Positions 1 to 7,682 of a stretch of DNA of 64,000 nt are shown here, one piece after another. Position numbers and translations under genes: made by a program. The notes beneath the pieces were generated by a model. That model saw nothing but the letters and a program-made list of their open reading frames with translations. It was not told the DNA's origin and searched no databases. The stretch comes from Conexibacter sp. (GTDB lineage: Bacteria > Actinomycetota > Thermoleophilia > Solirubrobacterales > 70-9). The stretch is taken from assembly GCA_018263295.1 (NCBI GenBank), contig JADFCZ010000014.1, positions 1 through 64,000 of the forward strand, read 5' to 3'. Every line of letters begins with the position of its first letter. The first letter of the stretch is position 1.

Positions 1-552
1 CGTCACCCCGCGTGGCTGATCGACGGTCGCATTGGTGATCGTCAGGTCGCCGCCGACCCCTCCGCCCGCCCCGTCGAGATCGGCGTAGGAGATGCTGTTG
101 CCGGCGTGGTTGGGCCAGTAGAGGCGGCCTGCGGGCCCGACCGTCGGGTCGATCGCGAGCCCGTGGGGGCCGGAGATCGTCGCCCCCTCGATGTCGAGAT
201 CGCCGCCGCCTGAGCCGTCGAGGTGGGCGTAGGAGATGGTGTCTCCGGTGTCGCCCTCCCAGTTGGCCCAGTAGATGAGCCCGCGGGCGGAGTCGATCGC
301 TGCCCCGTGCGGCCCCTTGAGGGTCGCGCCTTCGGTGTTCACGGTTCCGCCGCCCCCGTCGCCGTTCAGGTTCGCGTACGCGATCGAGGGCGTCGGGCCG
401 AAGTTGGACCAGTAGACCCGGTCGGCGGCCCGGGCGCCGGGCGCGGCGAACAGCGATCCGAGCAGCAACAGCCCGAAACCCAGCGCCGAGATCCGGAGCC
501 GAGCTGACCCGGCCGGGGTACGCAGAGAAGGCAACTTGAATTCGAAATGCAT
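1..552 (-). CDS. Secreted YWTD/NHL-like beta-propeller protein (C-terminus outside window)
   Basis: This frame is missing from the ORF track because it runs off the left edge. Reading leftward from ATG 552 gives 184 residues without a stop. There is a signal-peptide-like N-terminus with a Leu-rich core and a GARA-A end. About three repeats of roughly 45 residues follow, each with a YW-x-N motif, an ISYA-x-LDG-type motif, a Gly run and a PHG-x-AID-type motif. Such YWTD/NHL-like units normally form extracellular beta-propeller blades. The ligand and function are unknown. The fold assignment is by pattern only. Confidence 0.75.
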   Translation of the reverse strand, partial: MHFEFKLPSLRTPAGSARLRISALGFGLLLLGSLFAAPGARAADRVYWSNFGPTPSIAYANLNGDGGGGTVNTEGATLKGPHGAAIDSARGLIYWANWEGDTGDTISYAHLDGSGGGDLDIEGATISGPHGLAIDPTVGPAGRLYWPNHAGNSISYADLDGAGGGVGGDLTITNATVDQPRGVT

Positions 553-587
553 CAGACCCGCTTCACCATCCGTGGCTCATGCGGCCC

Positions 588-616
588 GATACTCGACGCC
601 GCCCGTCCTTCGTCAA
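588..616 (-). promoter_or_regulatory. Possible sigma70-like promoter of the beta-propeller gene
   Basis: On the minus strand a TTGACG hexamer is followed after 17 nt by AGTATC, about 35 nt upstream of the ATG at 552. The -35 element is good and the -10 is poor. This is a weak call. Confidence 0.3.
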
Positions 617-726
617 TTCTAGCTTCGCCGTCAACCCTCGCGGCCGGTGGATTTGGCCCGTCTCATCGCCCGCCGTGCGAAATGGCGGCTCGCAGTCGAG
701 CGGCCCGGGGGCTGCGAGGCGCGGAG

Positions 727-2490
727 CTAAATGCGGACCCGGCGCGATTTCTCCTGAAGCTTGCGGCTCGCCTCCAGCGAGTCCCACCCCGGAAGCTCGG
801 CCGGCACCCTCGAGGGATCGCCGAAAACGGCGCCGGCCGCGAGCTCGGCCCGCAGGTTGCGATCGAGGGCGATCGCCGCGCACTCGAAGCCGCCGGACAT
901 CGCGGCGACGATGCCGTGGCCGGAGCGGCTCGACACGCCGCCGAGGATCAGGCCCTCGATCTCGGTCCGGTGGCTCGGCCGCAGCGGCCCGAACTGGTCG
1001 GCTGCCAGCTCGATCCCGTAACAGGAGCCGCCGGACGAGCGCGTGTACCGGGTCTGCGTCATCGGGGTGGCCACCTCCTCCCAGAGGATGTGCTCGCGCA
1101 GCGGCCCGAGCTGCTCCTCGGCGCGCTCGATCAGGCGGGCCGCGAACCTCTCCTTCGCCTCGCGGTAGGAGGGCTGCTTGCTGTACTTGCCGTGACCGTC
1201 CTCGTCCAGCACGCCCCAGGCCTCGGGGTCCGGGGTGGCCCAGGTCATCAGCTCGACCGTCGAGCAGCCCGTGGGGGCGTGGTCGCCGTTTCCGGGGTCC
1301 TTGGCGCTCGCCGAGGAGATGTAGACCGGCGGATCGTCGTCGAGGCGGCCCTCCGCGACGGGCTGGTAGTAGGCCTCCTGGTCGTAGCGGGTGTGGAGCC
1401 AGTAGTTCGTCGCCGGCATCCGCTCGGAGATGTCGAAGTCGAGCCCGAGGTAAACGTTGACCAGCGGCGTCGCCATCCGGTATCCGGCGACCCGTTCGCG
1501 GGTCTCGGGCGAGACGGCGTCGGCGTCGAGCAATTCGAGGAAGAGGTGCTTGATGTCGCCGGTGGCGATCACCCGGGGCGCGGCGATCCGCTCGCCGCCT
1601 TCGAGCTCGACTCCGGTCACGCGGTGCGCCCCGTCGCCGTCGCCGGCGGTCAGGACGCGGCTCACCGCGGCTCGCGTCCGGACCCGCCCGCCGTTGGCGT
1701 GGATCAGCTCGACGAGCCGGCCGACGAGCTCCTGGCCGCCGCCCTTGATGTAGAAGGCGCCGTCCTGCATGTAGTGGTCGATCAGCCCGGCGTGCATGAG
1801 CACCGGCGTCCGCGACGGCGGGGTGGCGTAGTCGCCGGCCTGCGCGGTCAGCACGCCCCGGGCCCGCTCGCTGAGGTAGTGCTCGTCGTAGAGCTCGGTC
1901 AGGGTGCGCATGCCCCAGGCGACCACCGTCGGAGCGAGGCGCATGTACTCCCCGAAGTCGGTGTCGGCGCCCGGCACCCCGACCCGGCGGAGCTCGTCGA
2001 TCGAGCGCCGGAGGACGCCGGTCACGGCCCGGATCGCCTCCTCCTCGTAGGGGAACGTCTCGACGAGCCGGTCGGTGTAGGCGTCCCAGCCCACCGGGAC
2101 CCGGAACTCGAGGTCGGGGAAGACGAGGGTGTCGAAGCCGTCGCGGTCGAGCTCGGCGAATCCGATCCGGTCCTCGAGGCCGAGGCCGCGGAGGAGCCGC
2201 GCCATCTCGCCGGTCCGGACGCCGCCGATGTAGTGGAAGCCGACGTCGAACCACCACTCGTTCTTGCGCCGGAAGGTCTGGCTGCAGCCGCCGGCGACGT
2301 CGTGCTGTTCGAGCACGAGCACGCTCACGTCGTTGACGGCGAGGTACGCGGCGGCGGTCAGGCCGGCGAGGCCCGATCCGATCACGACGACTTCCGGCTC
2401 TTCGGGCGGCGGGGGGACCGACTTCGTCCAGCGGGCCGCCGGGGCGGACTCGTCCGCGCCATCTCTATAATCATCAATATGACTAGTCAT
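727..2490 (-). CDS. FAD-dependent carotenoid isomerase/retinol saturase-type oxidoreductase
   Basis: This 587-aa protein opens with a Rossmann dinucleotide-binding motif VVVIGSGLAGLTAAAYL near residue 35. A GFHYIGG stretch typical of the CrtISO/RetSat branch of the phytoene-desaturase superfamily follows. The C-terminal GG-x-SSRSGHGI region fits the family's FAD-binding end. The family isomerises or saturates polyene chains such as carotenoids or retinoids; the substrate cannot be told here and no other carotenoid gene is nearby. It is divergent from a padR gene. The annotated ATG lies inside a 14-bp palindrome, so either the mRNA leader is very short or the true start is further in. Confidence 0.8.
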   Translation of the reverse strand: MTSHIDDYRDGADESAPAARWTKSVPPPPEEPEVVVIGSGLAGLTAAAYLAVNDVSVLVLEQHDVAGGCSQTFRRKNEWWFDVGFHYIGGVRTGEMARLLRGLGLEDRIGFAELDRDGFDTLVFPDLEFRVPVGWDAYTDRLVETFPYEEEAIRAVTGVLRRSIDELRRVGVPGADTDFGEYMRLAPTVVAWGMRTLTELYDEHYLSERARGVLTAQAGDYATPPSRTPVLMHAGLIDHYMQDGAFYIKGGGQELVGRLVELIHANGGRVRTRAAVSRVLTAGDGDGAHRVTGVELEGGERIAAPRVIATGDIKHLFLELLDADAVSPETRERVAGYRMATPLVNVYLGLDFDISERMPATNYWLHTRYDQEAYYQPVAEGRLDDDPPVYISSASAKDPGNGDHAPTGCSTVELMTWATPDPEAWGVLDEDGHGKYSKQPSYREAKERFAARLIERAEEQLGPLREHILWEEVATPMTQTRYTRSSGGSCYGIELAADQFGPLRPSHRTEIEGLILGGVSSRSGHGIVAAMSGGFECAAIALDRNLRAELAAGAVFGDPSRVPAELPGWDSLEASRKLQEKSRRVRI

Positions 2491-2491
2491 A
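2478..2491. promoter_or_regulatory. Perfect 14-bp palindrome between the FAD oxidoreductase and padR (candidate PadR operator)
   Basis: The sequence TATGACTAGTCATA is a perfect palindrome in an AT-rich island. A second TGACTA copy lies at 2496-2501, 16 bp from the first. It overlaps the first codons of the minus-strand gene and lies about 47 bp before padR. Position and symmetry suggest the operator through which PadR controls itself and its neighbour. This is an inference. Confidence 0.55.
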
Positions 2492-2537
2492 AAATTGACT
2501 ATATACGAGATGCGGGAGATGCGCAGGGGGCGGCCGC

Positions 2538-3089
2538 GTGGCGCTGAGGCACGCCGTGATGGTGGCTCTGGCGGGCGGGGAGTCGACGGGATACGAGCTC
2601 TCGAAGCGCTTCGACCACTCGGTCGCCAACTTCTGGCCCGCCTCGAGGCAGCAGATCTACCGCGAGCTCGACCGCCTCGAGGAGGACGGCCTCGCCACCG
2701 CCCGCCGGGTCCGCCAGCAGAAGCGCCCAGACAAGCGGGTGTTCAGCCTGACCGCCGCCGGGCGCGAGGCGATCGACGAGTTCATCCGGTCGGAGACGGC
2801 ACCGACCGTGGTCCGGGACGACCTCCTGGTCAAGGTCGCGGGCCTCGACGGGGAGAATCGCGCCGAGGTCGCCGCCGCGGTCCGCGGCCGGCTCGCACAT
2901 CACCAGGGGAAGCTGGACGCCTACGTCGAGCTCCGCGACGTCTCGCTGAGCGGGACGAGCGAGGAGGAGTTCCTCGCCGGCGGCCCCGGGCAGCCCGGGT
3001 TCGGCCCGTACCTGACCCTGCTGCGGGGGATCGCGTTCGAGCGCGAGTCGGTTCGCTGGGCACGCGAGGTGCTCCGCCTGCTCGGGTGA
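2538..3089 (+). CDS. PadR family transcriptional regulator
   Basis: This 183-aa protein starts at GTG 2538, with a GCAGGGGG Shine-Dalgarno sequence 7-14 nt upstream. The N-terminal winged helix is of PadR type: HAVMVALAGGESTGYELSKRF, then a recognition-helix region ending in RQQIYRELDRLEEDGL. A PadR C-terminal dimerisation helix follows (Vir subfamily, about residues 95-180). PadR proteins are usually repressors relieved by phenolics or drugs. The divergent FAD oxidoreductase is the likely target. Confidence 0.88.
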   Translation: MALRHAVMVALAGGESTGYELSKRFDHSVANFWPASRQQIYRELDRLEEDGLATARRVRQQKRPDKRVFSLTAAGREAIDEFIRSETAPTVVRDDLLVKVAGLDGENRAEVAAAVRGRLAHHQGKLDAYVELRDVSLSGTSEEEFLAGGPGQPGFGPYLTLLRGIAFERESVRWAREVLRLLG

Positions 3090-3127
3090 GCGGCCCGCCG
3101 GCTCGCGGCCGCCGCAAGAACGACGAC

Positions 3128-3147
3128 GGCCCGCCGTCGGGCGGGCC
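3128..3147. terminator. Hairpin between padR and tRNA-Leu
   Basis: A perfect 8-bp GC stem (GGCCCGCC/GGCGGGCC) with a 4-nt loop is flanked by a second complementary pair (CGACGAC and GTCGTCG). No T tract follows. It lies between two convergent genes and could end both transcripts. Confidence 0.45.
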
Positions 3148-3160
3148 GCAGGTCGTCGAA

Positions 3161-3247
<87 letters not shown>

Positions 3248-3326
3248 GAGGGGCGGCCATTGTAAGCGCCGCGACCCGTCGGAGTCGCGTCGCGATTGAT
3301 TCCATCCGCGACCCCGTCTACTCTGC

Positions 3327-3338
3327 GAACATGTGTTC
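3327..3338. promoter_or_regulatory. LexA binding site (SOS box) upstream of lexA
   Basis: GAACATGTGTTC exactly matches the GAAC-N4-GTTC SOS box of Gram-positive bacteria and Actinobacteria. It lies 73 bp before the lexA ATG, which fits autoregulation. Confidence 0.88.
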
Positions 3339-3410
3339 CCTGGCCGGGCCGCCAACGGCGTCCCCGGGCCGTAACCCGAAAGCCACGTCGTCCAGGAGGG
3401 CGAAGCCGAA

Positions 3411-4016
3411 ATGGATCTGAACCTGACCAAGCGCCAGAGCGAGATCTTCGACTTCATCAAGGGCCATCTCGACAAGACCGGCTACCCGCCGACCGTCCGC
3501 GAGATCGGCAGCGCCCTCGGGCTGCACTCGCCGTCGACCGTCCACGCGCACCTCGCGAAGCTCGAGAGTTCGGGAGTGCTCCGTCGCGACCCGTCGAAGC
3601 CGCGCGCGATCGAGATCCTCGTCGAGCGGACGAAGCGCGTCATGCGTCCCTCGATCCCGCTCGTCGGACAAGTCGCGGCCGGTGCACCGATCCTCGCCGA
3701 GGAGAACATCGAGGACCAGCTCGAGATCCCGGCCGTGATCGGAGCCGACGACGGCGACTACGCGCTCAAGGTCAGGGGCGACTCGATGCAGGACGCCGGC
3801 ATCCTCGGGGGCGACTATGTCGTCGTCCACCCCGCCGACGACGCCGACAACGGCGAGATCGTCGTCGCGATGATCGAGGACGAGGCGACCGTGAAGCGGT
3901 TCTTCCGCGAGGGTGAAGCCGTTCGCCTGCAGCCCGAGAACGACGCCTACGAGCCGATCGTCTCCCGCGAGGCGCAGGTCCTCGGCAAGGTGATCGGCGT
4001 CTTCCGGAAGGTCTGA
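3411..4016 (+). CDS. lexA: LexA repressor, SOS response
   Basis: This 201-aa protein matches LexA along its length. The N-terminal wHTH spans about residues 1-66 (LTKRQSEIFDFIKGHL ... SPSTVHAHLAKLESSGVLRRD). The self-cleavage bond is A90-G91 in VAAGAP. The Ser-Lys dyad is S125 (RGDSMQ) and K162 (TVKRFF) in the S24 peptidase domain. RecA-stimulated autocleavage would derepress SOS genes. The ATG follows an AGGAGG Shine-Dalgarno sequence at 3394-3399. An SOS box lies upstream, and a small zinc-ribbon ORF begins 1 nt after the stop. Confidence 0.96.
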   Translation: MDLNLTKRQSEIFDFIKGHLDKTGYPPTVREIGSALGLHSPSTVHAHLAKLESSGVLRRDPSKPRAIEILVERTKRVMRPSIPLVGQVAAGAPILAEENIEDQLEIPAVIGADDGDYALKVRGDSMQDAGILGGDYVVVHPADDADNGEIVVAMIEDEATVKRFFREGEAVRLQPENDAYEPIVSREAQVLGKVIGVFRKV

Positions 4017-4017
4017 C

Positions 4018-4233
4018 CTGGCGGCGGCGCAGACATCCGGCCGCCGCTCCGCGCGCCGCACCGCGCGCCGGGGCGGACGCCCGTCCGGCTCCGGGTCGGC
4101 CCGCTCGCTCGAGGACGTCGTCGTCGGCGCGATCGGCGACCTCCGCAGTGCGGGCGTCGCCGGCTGCCCGGTCTGCGGCGAGCGGTCGCTGCACGCCGAC
4201 GGCTGCGTCGCCTGCGGCTCCGAGCTGAGCTGA
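4018..4233 (+). CDS. Small basic zinc-ribbon protein translationally linked to lexA (CTG start)
   Basis: This 71-codon frame was not in the ORF track because it lacks ATG or GTG. It begins at CTG 4018, one base after the lexA stop. A GGAAGG Shine-Dalgarno-like sequence ends 6 nt upstream. The N-terminal half is Arg/Ser-rich. An acidic-hydrophobic helix (SLEDVVVGAIGDL) follows, then a C-terminal four-cysteine ribbon CPVC...CVAC ending GSELS. The four regularly placed cysteines make chance unlikely. The function is unknown. It is probably a Zn-binding protein co-transcribed with lexA and therefore SOS-inducible. Confidence 0.55.
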   Translation: MAAAQTSGRRSARRTARRGGRPSGSGSARSLEDVVVGAIGDLRSAGVAGCPVCGERSLHADGCVACGSELS

Positions 4234-4290
4234 CGCCCACCACGCCCGCGATCGCACCTCGGACGGCGGGCGCTGCCGTAATATCGCCGC

Positions 4291-4647
4291 GCGGGTCAAC
4301 GCGATCGCGGGGGAGGTATCCCTCGAGGAAAGTCCGGACACCAAAGGGCAAGGCGGTGGGTAACGCCCACCCGGGGAAACCCGCGGGAAAGTGCCACAGA
4401 AACACACGGCCGATGGCGCCCTCGGGCGCACAGGCAAAGGTGAAATGGTGCGGTAAGAGCGCACCGGCGCCGCGGTGACGCGGCGGCCGGGCAAACCCCG
4501 CCCGGTGCAAGGCCAAGCAGGACCGACGACCCGGCCCGGCGAGGTCCAGGTAGGCCGCAGGTCCGCGGAAAACGCGGGCCCTTCGGGGCTCAGGCCCCGT
4601 CGAGATGGATGGTCGCGCCAGACAGGATCCGGCTTAGCGACCCGCTA
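4291..4647 (+). ncRNA. rnpB: RNase P RNA, bacterial class A
   Basis: The conserved core elements appear in order: GAGGAAAGTCCGGACA near the 5' end, CACAGAAA, AAGGTGAAATGGTGCGGTAAG (shown in part), and GACAGGATCCGGCTTA at the 3' end. The P1 helix pairs GCGGGTC (4291-4297) with GACCCGC (4639-4645), which sets the ends. A TAATAT -10-like box lies at 4279-4284. A strong terminator follows directly. This is the catalytic RNA that matures tRNA 5' ends. Exact ends are within a few nucleotides. Confidence 0.95.
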
Positions 4648-4649
4648 AA

Positions 4650-4678
4650 GAGAGGGCCCCGGTTTCCGGGGCCCTCTC
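4650..4678 (+). terminator. rnpB terminator hairpin
   Basis: A perfect 13-bp stem, GAGAGGGCCCCGG with its complement, encloses a TTT loop directly after the RNase P RNA. There is no clear U-tract, as is common in actinobacterial intrinsic terminators. The following bases up to 4857 hold no recognisable gene; I see only a 10-bp tandem repeat at 4739-4758. Confidence 0.8.
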
Positions 4679-4857
4679 CATGTCTACGGTCGCTTGGTTG
4701 GCGGCGGGGGCCGGGCCGGGCGTGGGTCAGCCGGGGGGCACTGATCGGCACTGATCGGGATTCAGGTTGCTCTCCAACCCCGATCCCGATCGATAGCCCG
4801 TCGGCGACCCTCTCTCGGCAAGCACGACGCCGGCCGAGCCCGGGGTGCCCGAAACCG

Positions 4858-5424
4858 TCAGGCGGCCGACGGCAGAGCCGAGCTGTCGATCTGATCCTGG
4901 GGGAGGCCGGCGGCGTTGGCCACCAGGCTCTGGAACTCATTCAGCGCGACCTCGCCGAGCGCCTCGAGGAGCTGCTCGTCGGTCCAGTCCGCCTCACGCG
5001 CCTCCTCGAGGAGGAAGTGGGGCGGGTGACCCTCCGAGTCCAGCGCTCCCTCGACGAAGGCGAGCAGCGCGGCCTCCTTCGGGTCGTTGGAGGCGAATCC
5101 ACGGGCGAGCGAGATCTCGTCCAGGCCGATGCCGCTGAGGCGGGCCGAGCGGGCGTGCTGGGCGACGCTGTAGCCGTCGCCGCGGCGCTCGGCCACGGCG
5201 AGGCCGATCCGGATCGCGGTCTCGGGCGGCAGGTCCCCGGAGTGGAGCTCCGAGCGCATTCGCGCGAACGCGCGCAGGGTCGCCGGCGAGCCGGCGAGGA
5301 CGCCGACCAGCTTCGAGACTGCGCCACCCGAGGTGGTGATGCTCTTGAGGAGCCGCTCGCTGCCGGCGGGCGCCGTCAGCTCGTCGTGGATATCGAAGCG
5401 GGCGTAATCAGTTTTCACGGTCAT
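4858..5424 (-). CDS. Carboxymuconolactone decarboxylase/AhpD-fold protein lacking the catalytic cysteines
   Basis: This 188-aa all-helical protein has the AhpD-like core, with helices around LRAFARMRSELHSGDLPPETAIRIGLAVAERRG and a conserved His. In redox-active members the core motif is C-x-Y-C-x3-H. Here it reads D-G-Y-S-V-A-Q-H (about residues 83-90), so both cysteines are replaced and only the Tyr and His remain. Peroxidase activity is therefore unlikely; a decarboxylase/hydrolase-like or regulatory role is possible. It is monocistronic, with an AT-rich upstream region containing an inverted repeat. Confidence 0.75.
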   Translation of the reverse strand: MTVKTDYARFDIHDELTAPAGSERLLKSITTSGGAVSKLVGVLAGSPATLRAFARMRSELHSGDLPPETAIRIGLAVAERRGDGYSVAQHARSARLSGIGLDEISLARGFASNDPKEAALLAFVEGALDSEGHPPHFLLEEAREADWTDEQLLEALGEVALNEFQSLVANAAGLPQDQIDSSALPSAA

Positions 5425-5500
5425 GGCGGAACTCCGGGTGCGAATTGGTCTCGACGCTTACCGGCCGTTGATCGAGCCTTTACTTTACTTTTAGCCGGTT

Positions 5501-5517
5501 ACTTACGTTGGGTAAGT
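5501..5517. promoter_or_regulatory. Inverted repeat in the promoter region between the AhpD-fold gene and glnA
   Basis: ACTTAC and GTAAGT are separated by 5 nt within an unusually AT-rich island (5485-5520) that also contains TTTACTTTACTTTT. The site is 77 bp from the minus-strand start and about 160 bp from glnA. It could be an operator for the AhpD-fold gene. The regulator is unknown. Confidence 0.4.
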
Positions 5518-5674
5518 TATACCGGCGCCAACGGCCTCTTTCAAGGGTCCTGATGCCCTTTCAAACGTCCGTGAACCGCGGCTGGATCAGTGCCCGCAAA
5601 CCCTCTCTGCGGCCACCTGCGCCGCGGTCGATCATCTAGGGTGCTGCCTTCCCGACCAAGGAGCTTCGAGCCAG

Positions 5675-7039
5675 ATGACCGGCGATCCGTCCCCGAACCC
5701 CCCGCGTACCGCAGAAGACGTGATCGCGGAGGTCGCCGATCGGAACATCCGCTTCATCCGGCTCTGGTTCACCGACGTCCTCGGGCAGCTCAAGAGCTTC
5801 TCGATCAACGCCACCGAGCTCGAGGACGCGTTCGCCGGCGGCAACGGCTTCGACGGCTCCTCGATCACGGGCTTCAACCCGATCGAGGAGTCCGACATGC
5901 TCGCCGTTCCCGACCCGGCGACCTTCACGACACTGCCGTGGAGCCCGGAGGAGCAGCCGACGGCGCGGATGTTCTGCGACATCCAGGTGCCGGGTGGCGA
6001 GCCGTACGAGGGCGACCCGCGATGGATCCTGAGGCGAGCCATCCAGCGTGCCCACGACATGGGCTTCGACGAGTTCAACGTCGGCCCCGAGCTCGAGTAC
6101 TTCTACTTCCGCGACGCCAAGCCCGCCGACGGCGTCCCCGAGGTCCTCGACGAGGGCGGCTACTTCGACCTGACGACGCTCGATGCCGGCTCCGGCGTCC
6201 GCCGCGAAACCGTGCTGGCGCTCGAGCAGATGGGCATCCACGTCGAGTACACCCACCACGAGGTCGGCCCCTCCCAGCACGAGGTCGACATGCGCTACAA
6301 GGACGCGCTCGCGATGGCCGACGACTGCATGACCTACCGGATGACGGTCAAGGAGTACGCGATGAAGAACGGCTGGCATGCGACGTTCATGCCGAAGCCG
6401 CTCAACGGGGAGAACGGCAGCGGGATGCACGTCCACCAGTCGCTGAGCCGCGACGGCTCGAACGCCTTCTACGACGCCGACGACCAGTACTACCTGTCGC
6501 AGACCGCGAAGCAGTTCATCGCCGGGCAGCTCAAGCACGCCCGCGAGATCTCCTCGCTGTTCGCGCAGTGGGTCAACTCCTACAAGCGCCTCGTCCCCGG
6601 CTACGAGGCCCCGGTCTACCTCGCCTGGTCGCGCCGCAACCGCTCGGCGCTGATCCGCGTCCCGCTCTACCACCCCGGCCAGGAGTCGGCGACGCGGGCG
6701 GAGCTCCGCTGCCCCGATCCGGCCTGCAATCCCTACCTCTGCTTCGCGGCGATGCTGCAGGCGGGCCTCGAGGGGATCGAGAAGGGCTACGAGCTGCCCG
6801 AGCCGATGGAGCAGAACCTGTACCACCTCTCGCCGGAGGAGCGGCAGCGGCGGGGGATCGAGCAGCTGCCGGAGAACCTCGGCGAGGCGATCGAGCTGGC
6901 GGCCGAGTCCGAGCTGGTGCTGCGGACGCTCGGCGAGCACACCTTCAACCGCTTCATCGAGATCAAGCGGGCCGAGTGGGACGACTACCGCGTTCGGGTC
7001 ACCCCTTGGGAGATCTCCCAGTTCCTGCCCGTTCTCTGA
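5675..7039 (+). CDS. glnA: Type I glutamine synthetase
   Basis: This 454-aa protein joins ammonia to glutamate with ATP in the cytoplasm. The N-terminal beta-grasp domain (about 1-110) includes the latch-type motif GFDGSSI. The catalytic domain shows the metal/ATP motif ELEYFYF, the glutamate-binding NGSGMHVHQS-like stretch, and KRLVPGYEAPVYLAWSRRNRSALIR. The C-terminus contains NLYHLSPEE at the position of the adenylylation loop, so a Tyr is present although its context differs from enteric GS. The length fits the shorter GSI forms. The 3' end overlaps the convergent SnoaL-like gene by 41 bp. Confidence 0.93.
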   Translation: MTGDPSPNPPRTAEDVIAEVADRNIRFIRLWFTDVLGQLKSFSINATELEDAFAGGNGFDGSSITGFNPIEESDMLAVPDPATFTTLPWSPEEQPTARMFCDIQVPGGEPYEGDPRWILRRAIQRAHDMGFDEFNVGPELEYFYFRDAKPADGVPEVLDEGGYFDLTTLDAGSGVRRETVLALEQMGIHVEYTHHEVGPSQHEVDMRYKDALAMADDCMTYRMTVKEYAMKNGWHATFMPKPLNGENGSGMHVHQSLSRDGSNAFYDADDQYYLSQTAKQFIAGQLKHAREISSLFAQWVNSYKRLVPGYEAPVYLAWSRRNRSALIRVPLYHPGQESATRAELRCPDPACNPYLCFAAMLQAGLEGIEKGYELPEPMEQNLYHLSPEERQRRGIEQLPENLGEAIELAAESELVLRTLGEHTFNRFIEIKRAEWDDYRVRVTPWEISQFLPVL

Positions 7040-7559
7040 GGGCGCCGACGATCTCGCCGACCGTCACCTTCGCGTTCAGCGCGGCCGTCATCCCGCGCTC
7101 GGCCAGCGATCCCTGCGGCGGCAGCGCGCCGAGCTGACGGGCGAGGTCGGCGCCGCTGATGAACCCGTGGTTCTCGACGATCAGGCCGTCGCGGATCGTG
7201 AACAGGTCGAATCCCTCGACGTCCACGCGGGCGCCGTTCGGGCTCAGCCCCTCGAACCTGCCGGTGCCGTCGAACGTGCCGGTCACCCGGTAGCGGACCG
7301 CGGCGTTCTCCTTCTGGGCCGTGACCGAGATCACCTCGAGGCGCGCGTCCGGAAAAGCCGCGAAGAGCGTGCCGAACCAGCGCTTGAACCCCTCTGGGAC
7401 GGTGAACTCGGTCATCCCGACGATCCGGTCGGTCCGGCCGGGCTCCCAGAGGGCCGCGGCGGCGTCGAGGTCGTGGGCGTCGAGCGCCGCGAAGTAGGCG
7501 CGGGCGACGGTCGTCGGCCCTCGCCGCTTCGCCTTCTCCCCGTGCTCGCGATCCTCCAT
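6999..7559 (-). CDS. SnoaL-like/NTF2-fold ester cyclase family protein
   Basis: This 186-aa protein has the SnoaL-type pattern: VARAYFAALDAHDLDAAAALW near the N-terminus, a PEGFKRWFGTLFAAFPDARLEV block, then VRYRVTGTFDGT and GFDLFTIRDGLIVENHGF strands. The fold covers about residues 15-140. An alpha-helical C-terminal tail of about 45 residues is less typical. Members include polyketide cyclases and many enzymes of unknown function; no pathway partner is adjacent. The stop lies inside the end of glnA on the other strand. Confidence 0.78.
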   Translation of the reverse strand: MEDREHGEKAKRRGPTTVARAYFAALDAHDLDAAAALWEPGRTDRIVGMTEFTVPEGFKRWFGTLFAAFPDARLEVISVTAQKENAAVRYRVTGTFDGTGRFEGLSPNGARVDVEGFDLFTIRDGLIVENHGFISGADLARQLGALPPQGSLAERGMTAALNAKVTVGEIVGALRERAGTGRSPKG

Positions 7560-7682
7560 CGATCTCCAGCATAGGACGCCCTGCAGGACCTCGATCGCCC
7601 GCCCCGAAGGTCCGCCCCGAAGGCGACATCGTCCATCCCGACCCCCGACCTCTCAACCCGTCGCCGGAACCTGCCGACCTGA

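Noticed and set aside
547-2547. 666-aa plus-strand open frame
   Set aside because: It is antisense to the well-supported FAD oxidoreductase and has shadow-type composition.
4739-4758. Tandem CACTGATCGG repeat downstream of rnpB
   Set aside because: Only two 10-bp copies and no context suggesting an attachment site or operator.
5425-5674. Possible glutamine or other riboswitch before glnA
   Set aside because: No conserved riboswitch core was recognised; only an AT-rich island with a short inverted repeat.
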